From positions 124,001 to 188,000 of the forward strand of contig NZ_CP039693.1 in the NCBI RefSeq assembly GCF_005145045.1: a stretch of DNA of 64,000 nucleotides, read 5' to 3'. Below, one piece after another: positions 55,763 to 63,253 of this stretch (positions within the stretch are counted from its first letter, which is position 1; each line of letters begins with the position of its first letter). Below the pieces are notes generated by a model, which saw only the letters and a list, made by a program, of their open reading frames with translations, did no database searches and was not told where the DNA came from. Source of the DNA: Agrobacterium larrymoorei (GTDB taxonomy: Bacteria; Pseudomonadota; Alphaproteobacteria; Rhizobiales; Rhizobiaceae). A program made the position numbers and the translations under genes.

Positions 55763-55930
55763 GAACCACCAGGCTTTGGACGAGTATGTCTGAAAGTCAA
55801 TTCCAACGACCATGAGCTGTGTTGTCGGGAAATTGACCGCACTCGCATTTCTGGCAGTTACAAGCTGACTGAAGAGCTATTACGTATCCAAGTCTGGTCC
55901 GAACGCGAGCGTCTGGGAAATAAAGTATGA
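55763..55930 (+). other. Coding-like stretch without a start codon, ending in the LuxR start (ATGA)
   Basis: The frame is open for 55 codons from a TAG at 55760-55762 to a TGA at 55928-55930, which overlaps the ATG of the LuxR gene. The translation (for example VNSNDHELCCREIDRTRIS and LTEELLRIQVWSERERLGNKV) has a protein-like composition, but there is no ATG, GTG or TTG. It may be the 3' remnant of a gene once coupled to luxR. Confidence 0.35.
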
Positions 55931-56652
55931 CCCAAAACCAAAGGCTTGCATCCTCATTGACCCTCCTACAATCGCTTGACCACTTTGATCAGTTGGAGAG
56001 CGTACTTCAGCAGATCTGTGGACGCTTCGGAGTCAAGCAAATGGCTTTCCTTGTCATTCGTGTCGGCATTGAGCAGGCACGATTTCGTCACTATAGCACG
56101 ACCTACCCTAAGCGCTGGGTAGAGACCTATCTTGCAGGAAATCTTTACAAAACAGACCCAGTAATCGACATTCTAAAATGGAGCCGCCGTCCCGTCGATT
56201 GGTCGGTGCTGGACACGGAAAGGTACCGAAAGTTTTTCAAAGATTCCCGTGAGAGCGGGGTTGGCTGTAATGGGATGACTATACCACTGAGAGGGCCAAG
56301 AGGAGAGCGCTGTCTTTTCTCGGTAACTTCGGACTTGTCTATTCCTGATTGGCTCTTGCTGAAAAACGATTGTGCAGAAGAGCTTTGCATCATTTCCCAT
56401 TTCGTTCACGAAAAGGCGCTTTCGTTACTCGCTCAGGCTTCTCACACTCCTCGGCCAGTCCTTTCGCGAAGGGAAAGGCAATGTCTCGAACAGGTTGCTA
56501 CTGGATACATTCCAAAGCAGATTGCTGCGAGATTATCGATATCGGAAAGTTCGGTTCGGCTGTTTCTTCGTGCTGCACGGCGAAAGCTCGATGCCAAGAC
56601 AAGTCATCAGGCTGTGGCCCGTGCGAGTTTTTTCGAAATGATTGACATCTAG
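55927..56652 (+). CDS. LuxR-family quorum-sensing regulator (solo)
   Basis: The 241-residue protein has an N-terminal autoinducer-binding domain (about residues 10-160) and a C-terminal LuxR HTH (LSRRERQCLEQVATGYIPKQIAARLSISESSVRLFLRAARRKLDA, about 178-225). The conserved acyl-homoserine-lactone pocket residues of TraR/LuxR are visible: Trp64, Tyr68, Asp77-Pro78, Trp92 and Gly in ESGVGCNGMTIPL. This suggests AHL or AHL-like binding. No luxI-type synthase lies in the window. It stands directly before the methyltransferase-like gene and is its likely regulator. Confidence 0.92.
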   Translation: MTQNQRLASSLTLLQSLDHFDQLESVLQQICGRFGVKQMAFLVIRVGIEQARFRHYSTTYPKRWVETYLAGNLYKTDPVIDILKWSRRPVDWSVLDTERYRKFFKDSRESGVGCNGMTIPLRGPRGERCLFSVTSDLSIPDWLLLKNDCAEELCIISHFVHEKALSLLAQASHTPRPVLSRRERQCLEQVATGYIPKQIAARLSISESSVRLFLRAARRKLDAKTSHQAVARASFFEMIDI

Positions 56653-56672
56653 CAAGACGCTCGGTTCAAACG

Positions 56673-56707
56673 CCAGCATCCAGCATCCAGCATCCAGCAT
56701 CCAGCAT
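56673..56707 (+). repeat. Heptanucleotide tandem repeat, five copies of CCAGCAT
   Basis: Five uninterrupted copies of CCAGCAT begin 20 bases after the LuxR stop, with a partial sixth copy (CC). They lie 150 bases upstream of the methyltransferase-like start. The reading frame from 56642 stays open across them. A seven-base unit would shift frame or spacing on gain or loss of a copy. Confidence 0.95.
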
Positions 56708-56857
56708 CCCGCACATCACTTTAACGAATCCGACAGGTTGTTTCGTCTCCCCTTCTCTCCGATTGTAACGTCACGTTTAGTCAGAGCGTCGTGGTGGGGG
56801 ACCATCTGTTTTGTGTATCCCAGATGCGCTTGCAACGCTAACAAAAGGAGCGTTTCG

Positions 56858-57925
56858 ATGACTGGGAGGCATGTTATTGAGCAGTGGCGAAAAGCCCCTC
56901 GGTTGACGACACTTGCGCAATTTTTCGAGAGAACCGCAAGCGGACTGGGAGGCGCGCCTGATCGTGCTACACCAACCGTCGATCTGAGCCTTCTGGATTT
57001 CGATCTCGAATGCGTGGTATTTTCCGACACGCACCGCAGCTTATGGGGACCGTTTGACAAACATTATTTCGCCAGCATCCCTTATCGTCTGGAAGAGGAA
57101 TGCAGGATTGGATCGTCATTTTTGTCGACTGGGCTGAAACGCTGGGCCAAGACGGGCATCCCGGCCAAGATTTACACGCTTGGTACCGGCACGGGCTGCC
57201 TGGCACGCACGCTCGCGAAGCTGGGAGGCGGACGTATCCAGACGTTGTGCTGTAGCCCGACGATCGCCAATCGAACGGCCTTTAACGAGAGCCGCGGCAG
57301 TCCTCATGCATATTTCTTCCACGGGCCTTTCTTCGATCTGGATGAGGAGAGGTACGTCGCTGACCCGGAGTTGGCGCATTTCCGCGAAGGGTTTGACATT
57401 CTTATGGAAGACACTACCTTCCAGATGTACGACCGTGACCGTGTTAGCCAGTTGGATTTCATCGCGCCCCGTATTCGACCTGGCGGCCTCCTCGTCCAGG
57501 TGCAGAAACTCGCCAATCCAGATGATAGCGTCTATCAGGCACGAGAGCGACAAAAGGACGAGCTTTTCAAGTCCCGCTACTTCTCAACGTCGAGGATCTC
57601 TGACAAGCGAAACGAAGTCCTTGACACGATGGACAACCTCCAAGTCGATCTTGAGACGACTGCCGCCGCCCTTGGGGCATTCTTCCGGTATTCCGTCTTG
57701 GTTTGGAATAGCGGGAACTTCTACACGATCGTCTCATCTAATGCGCGTCAGGCCGTCGTTGATTTTGTCACCCAGATGCTCAAGCCTGCCATCCCGCCCT
57801 CCTATTGCTACCTAGCGCTGCCCACGGCGTTGAATGACACTCCTTCCCAGCCTATTGGACCTGCGCTGAAGTGGAGGAACGCGAATTCGATCGTTGACGC
57901 CCTGCCCCATCTCGTTGCCTCGTGA
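56858..57925 (+). CDS. SAM-dependent methyltransferase-like protein of unassigned role
   Basis: The 355-residue protein starts at ATG 56858, eight bases after AAAAGGAG; the open frame back to 56642 crosses the tandem repeat and looks non-coding. The central part fits a class I methyltransferase: motif I IYTLGTGTGCLARTLAKLG (about residues 108-126), a post-I Cys-rich strand IQTLCCSP, and FDILMEDTTFQMYDRDRVSQLDFIAPRIRPGGLLVQVQK (motifs IV-V). The first 100 residues match nothing I recognise. The next gene starts 12 bases after its stop. Substrate unknown; it could be regulated by the upstream LuxR protein. Confidence 0.75.
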   Translation: MTGRHVIEQWRKAPRLTTLAQFFERTASGLGGAPDRATPTVDLSLLDFDLECVVFSDTHRSLWGPFDKHYFASIPYRLEEECRIGSSFLSTGLKRWAKTGIPAKIYTLGTGTGCLARTLAKLGGGRIQTLCCSPTIANRTAFNESRGSPHAYFFHGPFFDLDEERYVADPELAHFREGFDILMEDTTFQMYDRDRVSQLDFIAPRIRPGGLLVQVQKLANPDDSVYQARERQKDELFKSRYFSTSRISDKRNEVLDTMDNLQVDLETTAAALGAFFRYSVLVWNSGNFYTIVSSNARQAVVDFVTQMLKPAIPPSYCYLALPTALNDTPSQPIGPALKWRNANSIVDALPHLVAS

Positions 57926-57937
57926 GTTGAGCGAGCA

Positions 57938-59386
57938 ATGTCTGCGGCCTTTCCTCTTCGCTGCCACCCTGATGACATCCGTCGGGCATTGACGACGCTC
58001 ATGCCGTCTATCGAGGCTTATTGGGAAAAGCCGCTTCAGACATATGCTGCTGCGGCATATGAATTTCAGCGGCAAACAGGAACAAGTGCAACTCGCGACC
58101 ACGCAATGAAACTGACGCAGGCAATGGTGGAGAGGGCGGCGCTTAAGGCGGGCTTCAGCTCAGCCGATGCAATGAGCGCTAGCAAAGAGTTGACCACATC
58201 CCCTGTCCTGCAAACCGGACCCCACTGTCTATTGCTTTTCGAGCCGGATGCCTTCTACACGCATCTGTTCAGCTTGCTTGGTTTGCAATCACTCGGTCGC
58301 CGCTGGCATATTTCCTATGCTGGTTCAACGATGTCGTTCAAGGAATCCGCAAAAAAAGGACCGGGCTGGTTACGGCTGGAGGGGCGACCGCTAAATCTCT
58401 TCGGTTTGCCGCGTAGCCGAATGGATGGACGCAGCATCTGCTGCTCCAATGGCCCCTACCGTTTCGCGCTTTCGAATTCGCTTGGCGTTGATGCTCCGAC
58501 TGATCTAGCGAAGCGGTTGTTAGCAGAATTGCCCCCTACCCTCTTTCCATCTGCTGCAGAGGCGATCAACGCCGCCAATGCGACCCTTTGGCAAACGCAT
58601 TTTGGTTCTTCAATAAACCTACTTCAAATAGACGATTTTGACGTCGCGGGCCTGATCGCTGATCACCTTGAGGATCCAAATTCGTGGCTGTACGAGTTTT
58701 TCATTGCGGAAAGGCATGCAGCGCTCGTGCCGAACGTGATTGAAGGCCTCAATGAAGGACCTTGGCGTGGCTGGGTGCGTCGATCGACGGACTATTTTTG
58801 GTACGTCGGACCGGAACGAGTGCTCCCGTTGGCGCTTGATGAGGGATATCTCAGGAGTTCAGACTATCCGGATGTGATGGTCAAGTTTTCACCCAATAGC
58901 ATCGCAAGCGCTATTCGCGACCATAAGCTCCTCCCTACACTTTTCCTGGCGTTTCTTGCGCTGTCTATTCTACCGGGCATTCGGGCACTCGGTGGATGCC
59001 GCCAGCCGGTTTATTTGCCCCTTCTAAGGTATCTTGCCGCGTTGCTCGCCAAACGATCCGGCGACATAGAACTGGTGAATGTCCTGCGGGAAGATGATCA
59101 CCCGGGGATGTGGGGCCATCGCGTCTTGCGGCCACAAGCTGGAGAACCATTTCGCGATATCCAGACTTATGGCGGACTGTCAGAGCTGCTTGAAAAATAC
59201 AGCGCGCTTCCTTTGCTCGAGGCTAGCGGAGATCTTGCCAGCTTTACAGGAGACGTGCTCTGGGCAGAGATGAGCGAGCATCTATTGTCTGGTGAGATAA
59301 TGTTCTCGTCGGCTGAGTGGAATGGTCAGGAATTTGAGCAGGTGAGAGATCCTGGACCGCCCTACCCCGCCGGTGGCACCAGTTGA
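57938..59386 (+). CDS. Hypothetical 482-residue protein, no family recognised
   Basis: I do not recognise this protein. It starts MSAAFPLRCHPDDIRRALTTLMPSIEAYW and has an alpha-helical N-terminal third. Aromatic and Gly-rich stretches follow (RRWHISYAGSTMSF; PGWLRLEGRPLNLFGLPRSRMDG), then SSINLLQIDDFDVAGLIADHL and a hydrophobic segment LLPTLFLAFLALSILPGIRALGG (about residues 329-351) that could be membrane-associated or a buried helix. No signal peptide. A conserved-looking HRVLRPQAGEPFRDI and a Pro-rich tail end it. The 12-base spacing suggests co-translation with the methyltransferase-like protein. Confidence 0.75.
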   Translation: MSAAFPLRCHPDDIRRALTTLMPSIEAYWEKPLQTYAAAAYEFQRQTGTSATRDHAMKLTQAMVERAALKAGFSSADAMSASKELTTSPVLQTGPHCLLLFEPDAFYTHLFSLLGLQSLGRRWHISYAGSTMSFKESAKKGPGWLRLEGRPLNLFGLPRSRMDGRSICCSNGPYRFALSNSLGVDAPTDLAKRLLAELPPTLFPSAAEAINAANATLWQTHFGSSINLLQIDDFDVAGLIADHLEDPNSWLYEFFIAERHAALVPNVIEGLNEGPWRGWVRRSTDYFWYVGPERVLPLALDEGYLRSSDYPDVMVKFSPNSIASAIRDHKLLPTLFLAFLALSILPGIRALGGCRQPVYLPLLRYLAALLAKRSGDIELVNVLREDDHPGMWGHRVLRPQAGEPFRDIQTYGGLSELLEKYSALPLLEASGDLASFTGDVLWAEMSEHLLSGEIMFSSAEWNGQEFEQVRDPGPPYPAGGTS

Positions 59387-59441
59387 GCTGAAGGTATCGC
59401 TAGACAGGTAAGAGGCTGAACGAATGCTGTGAGCTATAAAG

Positions 59442-59468
59442 CCCCATCTCACGTGAGGTTGGGTTTCT
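59442..59468 (+). terminator. Intrinsic-type hairpin after the hypothetical gene
   Basis: CCCCATCTCAC and GTGAGGTTGGG pair nearly throughout around a CACGTG centre, followed by TTTCTG. It lies between convergent gene ends (59386 plus, 59473 minus) and may serve both strands. Confidence 0.6.
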
Positions 59469-59472
59469 GATC

Positions 59473-59715
59473 TCAGGGCTTCTTAAATCTTACGCCGACT
59501 CCACCGCCGTTTGTCGGGATGAACTCCACACCAGCAGCTTCCAACGTTATCCTCAATAGTTTCAAATTTGCAGCTGTTATCGCTGGCGCGCTGTCATCCG
59601 CTTCAGCGCGCCTAACGGTTGAGAGTCCCACGCTTGCTGACTCGGCAAGGTGTTCTGCTGTCCATCGAAGCAAAGCTCTTGCTGCTCGAATTTGGGCTCC
59701 AGTAATTTCACTCAT
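59473..59715 (-). CDS. Small XRE-family HTH regulator
   Basis: The start at ATG 59715 gives 80 residues (a start at 59724 adds three). The Xre/Cro-type HTH is clear: ITGAQIRAARALLRWTAEHLAESASVGLSTVRRAEA, then a C-terminal AANLKLLRITLEAAGVEFIPTNGGGVGVRF. This form is common in rhizobial genomes as a stand-alone regulator. No toxin gene is recognisable beside it. Confidence 0.85.
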   Translation of the reverse strand: MSEITGAQIRAARALLRWTAEHLAESASVGLSTVRRAEADDSAPAITAANLKLLRITLEAAGVEFIPTNGGGVGVRFKKP

Positions 59716-59839
59716 TCGACGCAATTTCTCATTGAAACTATTTCGTTCATATGCGATGTTTTAGTTCAAATCGGTCACGCTTAGTGTTTGAGCCACCGGG
59801 CGTGACCTGACCAAACCCTAGCTGTCTGGAGCTCGGATC

Positions 59840-60448
59840 ATGGCTGATTCTGAGAATAGCAGAACTTTGCCCGCAATCACCTGCAGAAACCCGCTGCAGA
59901 GAGCGGAATGGTTACTGTCCAACAATTTTTCTGATCAGGAACATCGTGTGCCGGGTCTTCGCGACATCGTCCTGACGAAATGGCATGCCTGGCACTGTGC
60001 TTTCCAAGAGCTCACTGACCTTGGACGAGCGCAGCAGAAGCTCGAAAGCCAATTGAGGTCCATGCTCCCACCGCATCAGATGGTTCTGTCGACGGATAGC
60101 GGCGGGCCTTTCGCTACCCCCTCAATGCATGGATCTCTGGACCGTTCGAGAGAGGATGGAAACACCTGTGCTCACGCTGCATTCCTCACAGAGAGGCATA
60201 ACTGGGCGCCGATCGATGAATCCAATGGTTACAGGCGGGCAAAGCACGCAGAAGAACACGTGTCTATCATTGAAGAGCATCTGGCGGACGAACTTCTGCG
60301 AACGCCAGCGATGACGACCGTTGCAGTTGCTGCGAAACTTCACTGCCTTCTGGCGCGAGATTCACCAAGCCCCGACAGCGACGAGCGCCCCTGGCCTCAA
60401 ATCAGGTCAGTTCTGAGTGACATTCTTGCAATGAACGGTGTGTCTTAA
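59840..60448 (+). CDS. Hypothetical protein, 202 residues
   Basis: The frame gives a soluble, His/Arg/Glu-rich protein with no signal peptide or membrane helix. Residues RAEWLLSNNFSDQEHRVPGLRDIVLTKWHAWHCAFQELTDLGRAQQKLESQLRSML look helical and possibly coiled, and a second helical part (RAKHAEEHVSIIEEHLADELL) lies at about 132-155. It has no recognised family. It is divergent from the XRE gene, with a 125-base gap, so it may be under its control. The 215 bases after it hold no gene. Confidence 0.6.
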   Translation: MADSENSRTLPAITCRNPLQRAEWLLSNNFSDQEHRVPGLRDIVLTKWHAWHCAFQELTDLGRAQQKLESQLRSMLPPHQMVLSTDSGGPFATPSMHGSLDRSREDGNTCAHAAFLTERHNWAPIDESNGYRRAKHAEEHVSIIEEHLADELLRTPAMTTVAVAAKLHCLLARDSPSPDSDERPWPQIRSVLSDILAMNGVS

Positions 60449-60663
60449 AGGATGTTTTTTCGAAGTGAACCACGGCACCTACCGTACTCCTTGCCGATCA
60501 GCGCGCTGCCTATGTAGCCTGAGCACCGAAGAAATCTCAGATCGAAATTTTAGAATCTCTGACCTGCGAACGCTGGGAGCGAAGCAGGAAGGACGACCTG
60601 CGCCGTGAGGAATTGGCAGCCAGGGAATTAAGCAGACGTAATCAATCAAAAGGGAACAACGTA

Positions 60664-62259
60664 ATGCGATTTATGAAGATTTTCCGGCAACCTCTCGTGG
60701 CCATGATTATCACCACGGCGACCGCGACCGTACCTTTGGGCTCGACCGCCGCCGATGCGGAGGAACTGAGGGTCGGGACACAACTGAAGCTGATGACCCT
60801 CGATCCGCACTACGCCGACCTCAACGAGAACAATGCGTTGTTAGCGCATATATACGAGCGTCTCGTTCGGCAGGACGAGCATCTCAATCCCCAGCCTGCT
60901 CTCGCCGTTTCGTGGAAACGACTGTCCCCTGTTTTGTGGGAGTTCAAGCTGCGAGACGGTGTCCGGTTTCATGACGGGTCGGCCTTTACAGCGCAGGACG
61001 TCATCTACTCGATCAAGCGTGTCCGCGATTTCCTAAAGCCTCCAAGCGGCGGATTTCAGGCCTTCACCAAGCCGATTAAAGACGTCACTGCGCCTGATCC
61101 CCTGACCGTTATGATCGAAACGAGCGAAGAGGCTCCTACCCTTCCCTTGCAGATGACCGCGATCTTTATCCTTCCGCATAAAGCAGACGGCTTTGCGAGC
61201 ACGGATGAACTGAACTCGGGCGCACAGCCCAACGGGACCGGTCCTTACAAATTCAAGGCATGGGAGTCGGGTGAACGTCTCTCGTTGTCCAGCAACCCTG
61301 ATTACTGGGGTGGCGCTCCTGCTTGGTCAGATGTCACGGTAAGGGTCATCGAAAGCCCAGCAGCGCGCGTGGCGGCCCTCACAACAGGGGACATTGATCT
61401 TGCTGATTTCGTTCCGGCACGCGATGTCGAGGGTCTTAAAGAACGCAAAATCAAGGTCGACAGCACAAGTGCCTCGCGCTCGAACTTCCTCCAGTTCGAT
61501 ATCGGAAGCGACCAACCTCCAGGCGTGACCGACAAGGCCGGAACGCCCATCGGCAATCCGTTTCGTGACAAGCGTGTTCGAAAGGCGCTGACAATGGCAA
61601 CGGATCGGTCATTCATCACCGATCGCATTCTTTCCGGTTACGGCACTGCCGCCGCGCAACTGTTTCCGCCGGGTCTGGCGGGAACGTCTGACAAGCTCAA
61701 GGTCACTCCTCCTGACTACGATGGCGCGAGAGCTCTCCTGACTGAGGCGGGGTATCCCAACGGGTTCAGCCTTGTACTCGCAGGTCCCGGCGGGCGTTAT
61801 CCCGGCGACGCTGAATCGCTTCAGTCGATTGCACAGAACTGGGCGCGTATTGGCGTGACCGTCAAACCCGTTCTCTCGCCATTCTCGGTCTTTCTCACGA
61901 AGCGGTCCAACGGGGAGTACCCCGCCTGGTATGGCGGTTGCTCTGGAGAGGCGGTCACACTTTGCCTCGATGGTGTTATCGCATCTCAAGATGCCGCACG
62001 TGGCACCGGATCGCTCAATTACGGTCGCTACGAGAACAAAGCATTCGACGCGATGCTGGCAGATGCAAACGCGCTGGAAGAAGGGGTCGGACGCAGCGAA
62101 GCCCTTGCACGCGCGACGGAATTCGTGATGGCGGATTATCCGATCATCCCGCTTTACCACTACCATCTTATCGTCGGACACGGTCCGAAGGTCGCGACCT
62201 TTACCGTGCATCCGCGTGGCTGGACAACGGCCATGCAGGCCACTCCGCGAACAGAGTGA
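60664..62259 (+). CDS. ABC transporter substrate-binding protein, peptide/opine type (SBP_bac_5)
   Basis: The 531-residue protein starts at ATG 60664; an earlier in-frame start at 60613 lacks a signal sequence at its end. The leader has a hydrophobic core VAMIITTATATVPLG with cleavage near ADA-EE. The family 5 fold shows LMTLDPHYADLNENNALLAHIYERLVRQD, FKLRDGVRFHDGSAFTAQDVIYSIKRV, NGTGPYKFKAWESGERLSL and VRKALTMATDRSFI. It binds oligopeptides, opines or similar compounds for the permeases that follow. Confidence 0.94.
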   Translation: MRFMKIFRQPLVAMIITTATATVPLGSTAADAEELRVGTQLKLMTLDPHYADLNENNALLAHIYERLVRQDEHLNPQPALAVSWKRLSPVLWEFKLRDGVRFHDGSAFTAQDVIYSIKRVRDFLKPPSGGFQAFTKPIKDVTAPDPLTVMIETSEEAPTLPLQMTAIFILPHKADGFASTDELNSGAQPNGTGPYKFKAWESGERLSLSSNPDYWGGAPAWSDVTVRVIESPAARVAALTTGDIDLADFVPARDVEGLKERKIKVDSTSASRSNFLQFDIGSDQPPGVTDKAGTPIGNPFRDKRVRKALTMATDRSFITDRILSGYGTAAAQLFPPGLAGTSDKLKVTPPDYDGARALLTEAGYPNGFSLVLAGPGGRYPGDAESLQSIAQNWARIGVTVKPVLSPFSVFLTKRSNGEYPAWYGGCSGEAVTLCLDGVIASQDAARGTGSLNYGRYENKAFDAMLADANALEEGVGRSEALARATEFVMADYPIIPLYHYHLIVGHGPKVATFTVHPRGWTTAMQATPRTE

Positions 62260-62270
62260 GGGCGGCGCAC

Positions 62271-63242
62271 ATGCTATCAACGGTCATCGGGAGACTTGCG
62301 CAAGCCTTCCTTCTCCTCCTAGCCATGTCGCTCATCGGCTTCATAGGCATTCACAGCGCCGGCAATCCCGTCTTCAACCTCGTCAACATCGAGACTGCGA
62401 CAGCTGAAGACATCAGAATGGCAACGATTGCGCTGGGACTGGACCAGCCTGTCTGGCGCCAGTATTTCGTCTTCATCGGAAACGTCTTGAGCGGCAATTT
62501 CGGGATATCCTACATTTATCACCTCCCAGCCTTTGAACTGGTGATGAGCAAACTTCCCGCCACTCTTGAGCTTGCGATTGTCGCAATGTCGATCGCAGCC
62601 CCTGCCGGGGTACTTCTGGGATTGCTCGCAGGCCGCCGCAAGGGAAAGCAGATCGATCACGCAATCCTCCACGGAAGCGTGGTCGCCCTGAGCATTCCAT
62701 CTTTCTGGTTGAGCATGATGCTTATCCTGGTCGGCGCCATCCTGACAGGCTGGTTTCCGTCTGGCGGCCGCGGTTCTACCGCCCCTCTGCTTGGAGCAGA
62801 GTGGAGTTTCATGACGTCAGATGGCCTTTGGAAGATGGTGTTGCCGGCATTAGCGCTTGCGCTTCCCAACATCGCGCTCATTGCACGGCTCACACGGTCT
62901 GGAACGATAGAAGTTGAGACGCAGGATTTCACGCGGTTCTGCAAGGCGAAAGGCCTGTCATCCCGGCGGGTTCTGTTTCGTCATACTCTTCCAAACATCA
63001 GCGTCCCGATCGTTACCATCATCGGCATGCAGTTTGGCGGAATGCTGGCCTTCGCCGTCGTCGTCGAGTCGATTTTCAACTGGCCAGGTGTCGGAAAACT
63101 CTTGATCGACTCGATCCAGCTTCTGGACCGGCCAGTCGTCATGGCCACCCTCACCTTCATCTCGATCGCCTTCGTTGGCCTCAACGCGCTCGTTGACCTC
63201 TTTTACGTCGTGCTCGATCCACGCACGCGCCGAAACGGATGA
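62271..63242 (+). CDS. Peptide/opine ABC transporter permease (DppB-like)
   Basis: The 323-residue protein starts at ATG 62271, 11 bases after the binding protein stop; the frame is open from 61938 but only as a shadow. DppB features are a first helix LAQAFLLLLAMSLIGFIGIH, a periplasmic IALGLDQPVWRQYFVFIGNVLSGNFGISY, helices from LELAIVAMSIAAPAGVLLGLLAG onward, and the EAA loop FTRFCKAKGLSSRRVLFRHTLPN. It pairs with the next permease. Confidence 0.95.
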   Translation: MLSTVIGRLAQAFLLLLAMSLIGFIGIHSAGNPVFNLVNIETATAEDIRMATIALGLDQPVWRQYFVFIGNVLSGNFGISYIYHLPAFELVMSKLPATLELAIVAMSIAAPAGVLLGLLAGRRKGKQIDHAILHGSVVALSIPSFWLSMMLILVGAILTGWFPSGGRGSTAPLLGAEWSFMTSDGLWKMVLPALALALPNIALIARLTRSGTIEVETQDFTRFCKAKGLSSRRVLFRHTLPNISVPIVTIIGMQFGGMLAFAVVVESIFNWPGVGKLLIDSIQLLDRPVVMATLTFISIAFVGLNALVDLFYVVLDPRTRRNG

Positions 63243-63253
63243 AAGGTATATCG

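Noticed and set aside
56673..56707. CRISPR-like or minisatellite array
   Set aside because: The unit is only seven bases with no spacers and no cas genes nearby; it is a simple tandem repeat.
56642..56857. N-terminal extension of the methyltransferase-like protein
   Set aside because: The extension is encoded by the tandem repeat and a low-complexity leader, starts with TTG, and a strong ribosome site precedes the ATG at 56858.
59473..59715. Toxin-antitoxin pair formed by the XRE gene
   Set aside because: No RelE, HigB or other toxin-like frame adjoins; the divergent hypothetical protein shows no toxin motif.
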